A DNA stretch of 64,000 nt, taken from positions 1-64,000 of the forward strand of contig NZ_BOOJ01000046.1 in assembly GCF_016863175.1 (NCBI RefSeq). Reading direction: 5' to 3'. The stretch comes from Paraplanobispora siamensis (GTDB lineage: Bacteria; Actinomycetota; Actinomycetes; Streptosporangiales; Streptosporangiaceae). The notes beneath the pieces were generated by a model. The model saw only the letters and a list, made by a program, of their open reading frames with translations. It was not told the origin of the DNA and made no database searches. Below are positions 42,458-51,030 of the stretch, one piece after another. The first letter of the stretch is position 1. Each line of letters starts with the position of its first letter. The position numbers were made by a program, and so were the translations under genes.

Positions 42458-43612
42458 TCACGGCGCCGCCTCCGGCTGCGGAGCCGCGGGCGGCTCATAG
42501 CGGTAGACGGCGACCTGGGGCACGCGGAGCACCCGGTCGCCGTCGGCGTATCCCTGCTTGACGGTCTCGGCTACGACGTCGTGCAGCTCCGGCCGGTCGG
42601 TCGGCTCGGTGCCGAACGCCTCGTGCAGGCGCGGGTCGAAGCGCTGCCCGTCGGCGACGATCTGCCGGACGCCGGCCCGGTTGAGCCCGTCCAGCAGCGT
42701 GCCGGCCAGCTGGGGATGCCGCTCGGCGATCTGGTCCCAGTAGTCGATGCAGGTCTCCACCAGGGTCTCCCGACCGGGGGTGCCATCGGCGAACAGGCGC
42801 TCCACCTGCTGGGTGAGCGCCTGGCTGATGCCGCTCCCGGCGACCTGCCGCAGAACGTCCTGCAGCGGATCGGGCCCCGGGTGCGGTACGGCGGGCGGCT
42901 GGGACGACATGGGCGCTCCGGGGGGCGTGGCGGACTCGGACGGTGGGGCGGACGGCACACCGGATCCCGCGACCGGCGCGGCCGATCCGGACGGTGCGGC
43001 CGATCCGGGCGGTGTGACCGGCGCGGCTCCCGGCGGCGCGGGCGGCGGGGCCGCCGCGGACCGCGCGGGTGACGCACCGGATCCGGCCGGCGCGGGCCGT
43101 CCGGCGGGTGCGCCGGGTCCGGAGGGCAGCGTGCCCGGTCCGGAGGAGGGTGCGCCGGGTCCGGAGGATACCGGGCCCGCAGGACCGCCCTGCCAGGCGG
43201 CGGGGGCCGCCGGTGCGGCGGTGCGGTCGCGCCGCCACAGCAGCACGCCTATCACCACCACGACGATCCCCAGCGCCGCCAGCACGAGCGCCAGCAGCAG
43301 CGGCGGCAGGCCGAAGGGGCCGGGCGCCTGCCTCGTGACGGGCCCTTCCGCGGTCTCCGCGGCGCCGGACCCGCCGGGCTCCTGCGCGGCGCCGGACTCG
43401 CCGGACCGCTCCTCGGGACCGTCCTTGGGCTGCAGGGGCCGGACGGCGCCCTTGTCCCTGCTCTCCGGCTCGGGGGGCGACGACTGCGTGGCGGTGGCGG
43501 CCGCCCCTCCGCCGGACCCCGCCGCGCCTCCGCCGGACTCCACCGAGCCGCAACCGGTCAGCGCCAGGCCGCCCAGGAGCAGCATGGCAAGGAGTACGCG
43601 TCGGTCTCTCAT
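42458..43612 (-). CDS. membrane-anchored lipoprotein with GrpE-type nucleotide-exchange domain
   Basis: A 384-residue protein. A lipoprotein signal ends in LALTGC (Cys21). An 80-residue exported acidic segment follows, then a membrane helix at about 101-126 closed by WRRDR (positive side in). A Pro/Ala/Ser/Gly-rich linker (131-255) leads to a cytoplasmic C-terminal domain (265-384). The last 60 residues match the GrpE beta-head: FDPRLHEAF, VKQGYADGDRVLR, VAVYR. The coiled-coil of classical GrpE is much reduced. It is the likely exchange factor of the Hsp70-like protein and would tether it to the membrane. Confidence 0.82.
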   Translation of the reverse strand: MRDRRVLLAMLLLGGLALTGCGSVESGGGAAGSGGGAAATATQSSPPEPESRDKGAVRPLQPKDGPEERSGESGAAQEPGGSGAAETAEGPVTRQAPGPFGLPPLLLALVLAALGIVVVVIGVLLWRRDRTAAPAAPAAWQGGPAGPVSSGPGAPSSGPGTLPSGPGAPAGRPAPAGSGASPARSAAAPPPAPPGAAPVTPPGSAAPSGSAAPVAGSGVPSAPPSESATPPGAPMSSQPPAVPHPGPDPLQDVLRQVAGSGISQALTQQVERLFADGTPGRETLVETCIDYWDQIAERHPQLAGTLLDGLNRAGVRQIVADGQRFDPRLHEAFGTEPTDRPELHDVVAETVKQGYADGDRVLRVPQVAVYRYEPPAAPQPEAAP

Positions 43613-43700
43613 CGGTGGCCTTCCTCGTCGGCGGGCCCGCACGACCCAGGTCTGACGTCCCCCCGCAGGGGGTCGCACGGGCTCATGCCGGGTGGTCTGG

Positions 43701-43955
43701 TCAGGCCGTCGGGAACGGACCCTGGTACTCGGTGTAGTCGGAGACGCCGTCGCCGTTGAGGTCGACGCGGATCTCGTCGGCCAGGCCGTCGCCGTTGTGG
43801 TCGAGGTAGACCACGTCGGTGACGCCGTCGCCGTCGGTGTCGTAGCGCTCCTCGTCGGCCACGTAGTCGCCGTCGGTGTCGATCAGCTGGGCGTCGGTGC
43901 CGCCGTCGCCGTCGTAGTCGACGTAGTCGGTGGTGGTGACCTCGAACTCGCTCAT
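43701..43955 (-). CDS. small protein of five DxDGDG calcium-loop-like repeats
   Basis: An 84-residue acidic protein. Five consecutive loops are visible: DYDGDGGTD, DTDGDYVAD, DTDGDGVTD, DHNGDGLAD and DLNGDGVSD, spaced 14-15 residues apart. The pattern is that of EF-hand-like/thrombospondin type 3 calcium-binding repeats. There is no signal peptide, so a cytoplasmic calcium buffer or sensor is possible. The ATG at 43955 follows AAAGGAACGG. It lies 88 bases upstream of the GrpE-like gene on the same strand and may be cotranscribed. Confidence 0.78.
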   Translation of the reverse strand: MSEFEVTTTDYVDYDGDGGTDAQLIDTDGDYVADEERYDTDGDGVTDVVYLDHNGDGLADEIRVDLNGDGVSDYTEYQGPFPTA

Positions 43956-44132
43956 TGTTCCGTTCCTTTCGGGTGCGTTCGTCAGATAAGAGTGGCCGCC
44001 CGCGAGGATTGTTACAGCGGGTTCCAAGATTTTTTCCGGCCTCTTCCGGCTCCGGGGCACGGGAGCGCCCCGGAACGCGACGGGCTCGCGCAACCGCAGG
44101 TCAGAGCAGGTGAGATGGAGCCGGCGTGGCGG

Positions 44133-45893
44133 TCAGCCCAGAGCCCTGGCCGCGTGGATCAGCGGGACGTGGCTGAAGGCCTGCGGGAAGTTGCCGACCT
44201 GGCGGCCGTAGCGGGGGTCGTACTCCTCGGCGAGCAGGCCGACGTCGTTGCGCAGCGTCAGCAGGCGCTCGAACAGCTCCACCGCCTCGTCCCGGCGCCC
44301 GATCATCACCAGGGCCTCGGCGAGCCAGAAGCTGCACGCCAGGAACGCGCCCTCGCCGCCGGGCAGGCCGTCCACGTCGTTGTCCCTGGAGACCGGGTAA
44401 CGCAGCACGAACCCGTCGACCATCAGCTCGCGCTCGATCGCCTCGATGGTCCCGATCACCCGGGGGTCGTCCGGCGGCAGGAAACCGACGATCGGGATGA
44501 GCAGCAGGGCGGCGTCCAGCTCGTGCGAGCCGTAGGACTGGGTGAAGGTGTTGCGGTCGGGGTCGTAGGCCTTGTCGCAGATCTCGGCGTGGATCCGGTC
44601 GCGCAGTTCCCGCCAGCGCTCCGCCGGGCCCTCGTGCCCCAGGACCTCCACGTACTTGACCGCGCGGTCCAGGGCGACCCAGCACATCATCTTGGAGTGG
44701 GTGAAGTGGCGGCGGGGGCCGCGCACCTCCCACAGGCCCTCGTCGGGCTCGTCCCAGTGGGCCTCGACGTACTCCATGAGCCGGCGCTGGATGCTCCAGG
44801 CGCGCTGGTCCGGCTCCAGGCCCGAGGTCCGCGACATGTACATGGAGTTCATGACCTCGCCGTAGACGTCGAGCTGGAGCTGGTTGACCGCGCCGTTGCC
44901 GATCCTGACCGGCCGGGAGCCCTCGTAGCCGGCCAGCCAGGGCAGCTCCATCTCGGGCAGGCGGCGTTCCCCGGCGACGCCGTACATGATCTGCAGGTCC
45001 TCGGCCCGGCCGGCGATGGCGCGCAGCAGCCACGCGCGCCAGTCGCGGGCCTCCTGCAGATAGCCGGAGTCGATCAGGGCGTCCAGGGTCATGGTCGCGT
45101 CGCGCAGCCAGCAGTAGCGGTAGTCCCAGTTGCGCACCCCGCCCAGGTCCTCGGGCAGGGAGGTGGTGGCGGCCGCGACGATCCCGCCGGTGGGGGAGTA
45201 GGTCAGCGCCTTCAGGGTGATCAGGGAGCGGACCACGGCATCGCGCCAGGGGCCCTTGTAGGTGCACTGCGCCACCCAGTCCGCCCACAGCGCCTCGGTC
45301 CCGGTCAGCTCCTCGAACGGGTCGATGTCGACGGGCGCGGGCTCGTGGGAGGGGTGCCAGGTGAAGACGAAGGCCATCCGCTCCCCTTCGGAGATCCGGA
45401 AGGAGGCCTCGTGCGCGTAACCGTGGTGGTGCAGCGGCACGGGCGAGTGGAGCCAGACGGAGTCGGGGCCGCCGACGGCGTGCAGCACGCCGTCGTCGCG
45501 GCGCACCCAGGGCACGATCCGGCCGTAGTCGAAGCGGATGTGGATCTCGGTGCCCATCTCCACCGTGCCCGAGACGCCTTCCACGATCCTGACCAGGTCG
45601 GGGTTGGCCTGCCGGGGCGGCATGAAGTCGATCACCCGGACGGTGCCGGTGCCGGTGTCCCACTCGCTCTCCAGCACCAGGGTGTCGCCGCGGTAGCGCC
45701 GGCGGGTGGCGGGCAGGCGCTCCTCACCCGCCGGACCGAGCCACCACTGCCCGTTGTCCTCGTCGCCGAGCAGCGCTCCGAAGCACGACGGGGAGTCGAA
45801 GCGGGGCAGGCAGAGCCAGTCGATGGACCCGTTCCGGCCGACGAGGGCCGCTGACTGCATGTCGCCAATGAGGGCGTAGTCCTCGATCCGCAT
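44133..45893 (-). CDS. glycoside hydrolase family 15 protein (glucoamylase/trehalase-like)
   Basis: A 586-residue soluble enzyme. The N-terminal beta-sandwich begins MRIEDYALIGDMQSAALVGR, typical of the actinobacterial GH15 group. The (alpha/alpha)6 catalytic domain contains GVRNWDYRYCWLRDATMTLD and the later GEGAFLACSFWLAEAL. Mycobacterial relatives hydrolyse trehalose, so trehalase is as likely as glucoamylase. No signal peptide, hence cytoplasmic. It starts 71 bases from the YczE gene stop and is probably a separate unit. Confidence 0.9.
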   Translation of the reverse strand: MRIEDYALIGDMQSAALVGRNGSIDWLCLPRFDSPSCFGALLGDEDNGQWWLGPAGEERLPATRRRYRGDTLVLESEWDTGTGTVRVIDFMPPRQANPDLVRIVEGVSGTVEMGTEIHIRFDYGRIVPWVRRDDGVLHAVGGPDSVWLHSPVPLHHHGYAHEASFRISEGERMAFVFTWHPSHEPAPVDIDPFEELTGTEALWADWVAQCTYKGPWRDAVVRSLITLKALTYSPTGGIVAAATTSLPEDLGGVRNWDYRYCWLRDATMTLDALIDSGYLQEARDWRAWLLRAIAGRAEDLQIMYGVAGERRLPEMELPWLAGYEGSRPVRIGNGAVNQLQLDVYGEVMNSMYMSRTSGLEPDQRAWSIQRRLMEYVEAHWDEPDEGLWEVRGPRRHFTHSKMMCWVALDRAVKYVEVLGHEGPAERWRELRDRIHAEICDKAYDPDRNTFTQSYGSHELDAALLLIPIVGFLPPDDPRVIGTIEAIERELMVDGFVLRYPVSRDNDVDGLPGGEGAFLACSFWLAEALVMIGRRDEAVELFERLLTLRNDVGLLAEEYDPRYGRQVGNFPQAFSHVPLIHAARALG

Positions 45894-45964
45894 GATCTGA
45901 CGCTAATACCCAAGATGGCGGGATCACACCCAGATCACTGGCAGATGTCCCGGAGCAGGCCGGG

Positions 45965-46585
45965 TCAGTCCTGTCCGGCCGTCCGGGGCAGGCTCAGGCG
46001 CGGCATGAAGAACTGGGTCAGCGGCCCGATGGCGAGGGCGAAGACCACGGTGCCCAGGCCCACGGTGCCGCCGAGCAGGAAGCCGATCACCAGCACGGTC
46101 ACCTCGATGAGGGTGCGGGCCAGCCGGATCGACAGGCCCAGGCGGACCAGGCCGGTCATGATGCCGTCGCGGGGGCCGGGGCCCAGGCCGGCGCCGATGT
46201 ACAGGGCCGTGGCCGCGGCGATGGCGACGACGGCGAACAGCAGGTACGCCCACCGCACGACCGGCGAGTCCGGCGTGGGAGCCAGCCAGATCGCCGCGTC
46301 GGCGAACAGTCCCAGGAAGATCACGTTGCTGATCGTCCCGACGCCCGGCTTCTGCTTGAGAGGGATCCACAGCAGCATCGCCGCGGCGCCCACGATGATG
46401 ATCCACGTCCCGATCGACAGGCCGAAGCGGATCGACAGGCCCTGGTGGAACACGTCCCAGGGGTCGTTGCCGAGCTGAGACTCGATCTGCAGGCCGATGC
46501 CGGCGCCGTACAGCGCCAGCCCCGCGTACAGGCGCAGGAGGCGGTTGGGGAAGGAGGTCACGGCGGGCAGGGAGAGTTCGCTCAT
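45965..46585 (-). CDS. YczE/YitT-type membrane protein
   Basis: A 206-residue integral membrane protein with five predicted helices. The pattern GLALYGAGIGLQIESQLGND and the GLGPGPRDGIMTGL segment are typical of the YczE family. The family is regularly encoded next to, and controlled by, a divergent MocR-type regulator, exactly as here. It probably transports a small molecule, but the function is unproven. ATG at 46585 (MSELSLPA). Confidence 0.85.
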   Translation of the reverse strand: MSELSLPAVTSFPNRLLRLYAGLALYGAGIGLQIESQLGNDPWDVFHQGLSIRFGLSIGTWIIIVGAAAMLLWIPLKQKPGVGTISNVIFLGLFADAAIWLAPTPDSPVVRWAYLLFAVVAIAAATALYIGAGLGPGPRDGIMTGLVRLGLSIRLARTLIEVTVLVIGFLLGGTVGLGTVVFALAIGPLTQFFMPRLSLPRTAGQD

Positions 46586-46620
46586 AGTGGTACCGATCGT
46601 CCCGGTCGGCGGCCACGGGC

Positions 46621-46649
46621 AAAAGGTCCAATTAGGGAAAGTGGCCCTA
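46621..46649 (+). promoter_or_regulatory. MocR-type operator between yczE-like and mocR-like genes
   Basis: AAAGTGGCCCTA (46638-46649) closely fits the AAAGTGG-WCTA motif known for PdxR/MocR regulators. A weaker upstream direct repeat, AAAAGGTCCAATTA (from 46621), gives the two-site arrangement. The site also contains a TAGGG/CCCTA inverted repeat and lies directly before the regulator start. Confidence 0.6.
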
Positions 46650-46660
46650 TGCTGGTCGGC

Positions 46661-48094
46661 ATGGACCGGTATCTGAGCGGCCCCCAGCTCGCCCGCCTCG
46701 TGGCCATCGACCCCGGCGCCCGGCCGTACTACCGGGTCCTGGCGGAGAGCGTGCGCTCGCTGATCCTCGACGGGCGCCTGCCCGTGCGGGTGCGCGTGCC
46801 GGCCGAGCGTCACCTGGCCGAGGCGCTGGGCGTCAGCCGTACCACCGTGACCGCCGCCTACGACCGCCTGCGCGAGCAGGGATACCTGGAGAGCAGGCAG
46901 GGCGCGGGGAGCTGGACGGCGCTGCCCGACCCCGGCGCGCTGGGCACCGAGAACCCGTGGATCGCCGCCGGCGACGACGGCCTGCTGCCGATGCACTGCG
47001 CCGCGCCGCACGCGACCTCGGTGCTCCCGGCGGCGATCGCGCACGCGAGCGAGCACTATCCCCGCTACGCGCTCGGCATGGGCTACGACCCGGTCGGGAT
47101 CGCGCCGCTGCGCGAGGCGATCGCCGAGCGCTACACCGCGCGCGGGCTCGCCACCCGGCCCGAGCAGATCCTCGTCACCACCGGCGCCCAGCAGGCGATC
47201 CACCTGCTGATCACGATGTTCCTGTCGGCGGGCGACCCGATGGTGATCGAGTCGCCCACCTACCCGCACGTGATCGACCTGGCCAGGATCCGCGGCGCCA
47301 GGATCGTCCCGGTCGGCGTCCCCGAGGACGGCTGGGACCTCGACCTGCTGAACTCCGCGATGGGCCAGTCGGGCGCCCGGCTGGCCTACGTGATCCCCGA
47401 CTTCCAGAACCCGACCGGGCACCTGATGGACGACGCCGCGCGGGCCGGGCTGGTCGGCGCGGCCAGGAGGCACGGCACCACGCTGGTGGTGGACGAGACC
47501 TGGGCCGAGCTGGCGATCGACGAGGTGCCCAGGACCGCGCCGCTGGCCGCCTTCGACGTCGACAACCGCGTGATCAGCGTCGGCTCGGCCTCCAAGCTGT
47601 GGTGGGGCGGGCTGCGCATCGGCTGGATCCGCGCCACCGCGGCCACGGTCCGCCGCCTGGCCGTGCTGCGCGCGGCGGTGGACATCGCCAGCCCTCTGTT
47701 CGAGCAGCTCGTCGTGGCCCGGCTGTTCGAGGACATCGAGGAGACCAGGGCCGAGCGGCGCCGCACCCTCGGCGCCTCCAGGGACGCGCTGGCCTCCGCG
47801 CTGCGCGGGCGCGTCCCCGAGTGGTCCTTCACCGTCCCCCGGGGCGGGGGGTCGCTCTGGATCGGGCTGGACGGCCCCTCGGCGGGCGCGCTGGCCGACG
47901 CCGCGGCCTGCCACGGGGTACGGCTGGCGCCCGGCACGTGGTTCGGCGTGGACGGCGCCCTGGAGCGGCGGCTGCGCCTGCCGTTCACCCAGCCGCCCCA
48001 GGTGGTGGTGGAGGCGGTGGAGCGCATCGCCGAGGCCCGGCTCAGGGGATCCTACGGCGCGCGCCCGGCCGAGCCCCTCACCCCCGCCCTGTAG
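46661..48094 (+). CDS. MocR/PdxR-family regulator (GntR HTH + aminotransferase-like domain)
   Basis: A 477-residue chimera. N-terminal GntR helix-turn-helix at about residues 20-90 (VPAERHLAEALGVSRTTVTA). The rest is a fold-type I aminotransferase domain: TTGAQQAIHLL, VIPDFQNPTGHLM, and the PLP lysine in SVGSASKLWWGGLRIGW. Such regulators sense PLP or a PLP adduct. It is divergent from the YczE-type gene, as in the YczR subgroup. I prefer the ATG at 46661 because 46649 sits inside the operator. The 3' end with its stop codon is duplicated. Confidence 0.9.
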   Translation: MDRYLSGPQLARLVAIDPGARPYYRVLAESVRSLILDGRLPVRVRVPAERHLAEALGVSRTTVTAAYDRLREQGYLESRQGAGSWTALPDPGALGTENPWIAAGDDGLLPMHCAAPHATSVLPAAIAHASEHYPRYALGMGYDPVGIAPLREAIAERYTARGLATRPEQILVTTGAQQAIHLLITMFLSAGDPMVIESPTYPHVIDLARIRGARIVPVGVPEDGWDLDLLNSAMGQSGARLAYVIPDFQNPTGHLMDDAARAGLVGAARRHGTTLVVDETWAELAIDEVPRTAPLAAFDVDNRVISVGSASKLWWGGLRIGWIRATAATVRRLAVLRAAVDIASPLFEQLVVARLFEDIEETRAERRRTLGASRDALASALRGRVPEWSFTVPRGGGSLWIGLDGPSAGALADAAACHGVRLAPGTWFGVDGALERRLRLPFTQPPQVVVEAVERIAEARLRGSYGARPAEPLTPAL

Positions 48095-48128
48095 CGGCCA
48101 GGCCCCTCACCCCCGCCCTGTAGCGGCC
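48073..48128 (+). repeat. 29-bp tandem duplication of the MocR gene end
   Basis: Bases 48073-48101, which encode the C-terminal PLTPAL and the TAG stop, are followed at once by a copy at 48102-48128 (one base different). The stop codon is therefore present twice. Confidence 0.92.
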
Positions 48129-48189
48129 GGGCCGCTCCGGCAGGCAGGGCCGCTCAAGCGGGCCGGGGCGATCCGGCGGGCCGGGCGGC

Positions 48190-48804
48190 TCACTCCTGCG
48201 GGCTGACGCCCCGGGCGAGGGGGGCCTGGAACCGGAACCACATGGCCGCGATCCGCAGGCAGAAGGCCAGCACCGCCGCCGCGAGGGTCGCGGGCCAGCC
48301 GTGCAGGTCCATGACCGACAGCATGGCCATCACCGCCGAGCCGAGCATGGCCGGCACCGCGTAGAACTGGCGGTCGTGCAGCAGTGTCGGGATCTGGCCG
48401 GCCAGCACGTCGCGCAGCACGCCGCCGCCGACCGCCGTGATCACCCCGAGCAGGGTCGCGTGCAGCGGGCTGAGGCCGTGGCTCATCGCCTTGGCCGTGC
48501 CGACCGCGCAGAACAGGCCCAGACCCGCCGCGTCGAAGACGTTCACCACGGGCATCACCCGCTCCACATGCGGATGCCAGAAGAACACGATCACGGTGGC
48601 GGCCAGCGGGGTCACGACGTAGCCGACGCTGTAGAAGGCGGCGGGCGTGACGTTGAGGATCAGGTCGCGCAGGATCCCGCCGCCCAGCGCGGTCATCGAG
48701 GCCAGCACGGCCATGCCGACCACGTCCAGCCGCCTGCGGACGCCGACGAGGGCGCCGGAGAGGGCGAAGACGAAGATTCCGACGAGATCGAGCACCTGAG
48801 TCAC
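48190..48804 (-). CDS. TRIC/UPF0126-family cation channel protein
   Basis: A 204-residue membrane protein with seven helices in two homologous halves. The two hallmark motifs are GGGILRD and GGGVLRD, which line the pore in prokaryotic TRIC channels (trimeric, K+/Na+ permeable). ATG at 48804. It stands alone on the minus strand. The 48805-49037 gap contains no gene; short TCATGAC/GTCAT elements near 48833-48850 may belong to its promoter. Confidence 0.88.
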   Translation of the reverse strand: MTQVLDLVGIFVFALSGALVGVRRRLDVVGMAVLASMTALGGGILRDLILNVTPAAFYSVGYVVTPLAATVIVFFWHPHVERVMPVVNVFDAAGLGLFCAVGTAKAMSHGLSPLHATLLGVITAVGGGVLRDVLAGQIPTLLHDRQFYAVPAMLGSAVMAMLSVMDLHGWPATLAAAVLAFCLRIAAMWFRFQAPLARGVSPQE

Positions 48805-49037
48805 CGGAAAATCATCCCATGACCGGCTTTATGTCATGACGGTATGACACTCCGGTGCCCCGGAGCGTCGCCGGGGCGGCACTGCGGGTGACCGCCGTAC
48901 GGCGCCGCGGGCGGGCGTGACCCCGTGCCGGCGGGGGCGTTGTCGCCGAGGTGTTGCCGCCGGGGTCTTGTGTGGGCTGACCTCGTGTGGTGCGATGCAT
49001 CCCAATCGTGCAAGTAAGCACTTTCTGGAGGCGCGTC

Positions 49038-50873
49038 ATGGCCGATGTCCTTGCGGAACGCATCTCTATCCAGGAGACGATCGCGGGCCGTACCGTGTGC
49101 GAGCAGCTAAAGCAGGCAGCGGAGAGCAATCCGGACGCGCCGGCCTACTCCGATCCGGACGGGGACGGCTGGAGGACCCTGACCTACGCCGAGGCCCGGC
49201 AGCGGGTCCTGGAGATCGCGGCAGGGTTCGCCGCGCTCGGCGTAGGGCGCGGTGACGCCGTCGCCCTCATGATGGTCAACCGCAGCGAGCACGTGCTGGC
49301 CGACCTCGGCGCCGTGCACGCCGGGGCCGTGCCGTGCTCGGTCTACGCCACTTTCGCCCCCGACCAGGTCGCCTTCGTCGCGGGCGACGTCGGGGCCAAG
49401 GTCGCGGTCCTGGGCGGCCCGGCCGAGCTGGCCCGCTGGGAGCCGATCCTGGAGGAGCTACCCGGGCTCACCAAGGTCGTGATGCTCGAAGGCGCCCCGG
49501 AGGGCGACCGGTTCATCGGCTGGGACGACTTCCTGGCGCTGGGCCGGGAGAGCCTGGCCGCGGACCCGGCCGCCGTCGACGCCCGCTGGCAGGCGGTCGG
49601 GGCCGACGACGTGCTGACGGTCCTGTACACCTCGGGCACCACCGGCAACCCCAAGGGCGTGCCGCTCACCCACGCGAACGTGTTCTTCGAGGTGGGCGCC
49701 ACCGACCGGATGACCTCGCTGCCCACCCTCGGCACCCAGATCTCCTACCTCACCTACGCGCACATCGCCGAGCGGGTGCTCAGCCTGTACCTGCCGCTGT
49801 TCAAGGTCTCCCACGTCCACTTCTGCACCGACCTGGCGAACCTGGGCGCGACGCTCGGCAAGGTCAAGCCGGTCCTGTTCTTCGGCGTCCCCCGCGTGTG
49901 GGAGAAGATGATGGCCCGCCTGCAGGCCCTGCTGGCCACCCAGCCGGAGGAGCAGCAGGAGAACGTCCGCAAGGCCATGGCCGCCGGACTCGCCTACGTC
50001 GAGGCCGGCCAGTACGGCCGGACCGTGACGCCGGAGATCCAGCAGGCCTACGACCAGGCCGACGCCGCGCTCCTGTCGATCATCCGGTCCATGATCGGCT
50101 TCGACAACGCCCGCTGGCTGGCCACCGCCGCCGCCCCCATGCCGCTGGAGGTGCAGCGCTTCTTCGCGGGCCTGGGCATGAAGCTCCTGGACGTGTACGG
50201 CATGACCGAGACGACGGGCGCCTTCACCGCCAACAGCCCCGAGCACTACAAGCTCGGCACCGTCGGCCGCGCCGAGCCCGGAGTCGAGGTCCGCATCGCC
50301 GAGGACGGCGAGATCCTCACCCGCAGCCCGCTCAACACCAAGGGCTACCTGAACCGGCCGGAGGCCACCCAGGAGCTCCTGGACGCCGAGGGCTGGCTGC
50401 ACACCGGTGACGTGGGCTCCATCGACGAGGACGGCTTCGTCAAGATCGTCGACCGGAAGAAGGAGCTCATCATCACCGCCGGCGGCGAGAACATCTCCCC
50501 GGCCAACATCGAGAACTACCTCAAGGAGCACCCGCTCATCGGCCAGGCCCTCGCCTTCGGCGACGGCAGGCCGTACCCGGTGGCCGTGCTCACCCTCGAC
50601 GGCGAGGTCGCCCCCGGCTGGGCGCAGGCCAACGGCATCGCCTTCACCGGCCTGGCCGAGCTCGCCGCGCACCCCGACGTCCTCAAGGCCGTGGAGGCGG
50701 CGGTCGAGGCGGCCAACGAGAAGCTCGCCCGGGTCCAGCAGGTCAAGCGCTGGCGCCTGCTGCCGGTGGAGTGGACGGCCGAGACCGAGGAGCTCACCCC
50801 GAGCCTGAAGCTCAAGCGCCGCGTCATCCACGCCAAGTACGCCGAGGTCATCGCCGAGATGTACGAGGGCTGA
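49038..50873 (+). CDS. long-chain acyl-CoA synthetase (AMP-binding, FadD15-like)
   Basis: A 611-residue ANL-superfamily enzyme that activates fatty acids with ATP and CoA. Motifs: P-loop LYTSGTTGNPKG, the A5 region LLDVYGMTETTGAF, A7 GWLHTGDVG and A10 LTPSLKLKRRVI with the catalytic lysine. The large size and the helical insert around TQPEEQQENVRKAM match the FACL branch used for membrane lipid supply. GGAGG lies six bases before the ATG at 49038. A T-tailed hairpin ends the unit. Confidence 0.93.
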   Translation: MADVLAERISIQETIAGRTVCEQLKQAAESNPDAPAYSDPDGDGWRTLTYAEARQRVLEIAAGFAALGVGRGDAVALMMVNRSEHVLADLGAVHAGAVPCSVYATFAPDQVAFVAGDVGAKVAVLGGPAELARWEPILEELPGLTKVVMLEGAPEGDRFIGWDDFLALGRESLAADPAAVDARWQAVGADDVLTVLYTSGTTGNPKGVPLTHANVFFEVGATDRMTSLPTLGTQISYLTYAHIAERVLSLYLPLFKVSHVHFCTDLANLGATLGKVKPVLFFGVPRVWEKMMARLQALLATQPEEQQENVRKAMAAGLAYVEAGQYGRTVTPEIQQAYDQADAALLSIIRSMIGFDNARWLATAAAPMPLEVQRFFAGLGMKLLDVYGMTETTGAFTANSPEHYKLGTVGRAEPGVEVRIAEDGEILTRSPLNTKGYLNRPEATQELLDAEGWLHTGDVGSIDEDGFVKIVDRKKELIITAGGENISPANIENYLKEHPLIGQALAFGDGRPYPVAVLTLDGEVAPGWAQANGIAFTGLAELAAHPDVLKAVEAAVEAANEKLARVQQVKRWRLLPVEWTAETEELTPSLKLKRRVIHAKYAEVIAEMYEG

Positions 50874-50915
50874 CCCCCGCGGGAAGCCTGACCGCCCGGA
50901 GACCCCGCTTCCCAG

Positions 50916-50957
50916 GCCCTCCTCTCCCGCGAGAGCGGGGGCCGGGGAGGGCGGCGG
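50916..50957 (+). terminator. intrinsic terminator of the acyl-CoA synthetase gene
   Basis: GCCCTCC (50916-50922) pairs with GGAGGGC (50946-50952) around an inner GC-rich hairpin, and GGCGGTTTT follows. Confidence 0.75.
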
Positions 50958-51030
50958 TTTTCCGGTGTTTTGCCAACCGGGCGTGTGTCGGGCCCTCGGG
51001 CATTACCGGGCGGTTCATAACGTCCTGATC

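Noticed and set aside
34043-45893. Inclusion of the GH15 gene in the Hsp70/dynamin system
   Set aside because: It is a common stand-alone metabolic gene with its own spacing; only adjacency supports a link.
48833-48850. TCATGAC/GTCAT elements upstream of the TRIC gene as an operator
   Set aside because: Short, imperfect and easily expected by chance; no second copy found.
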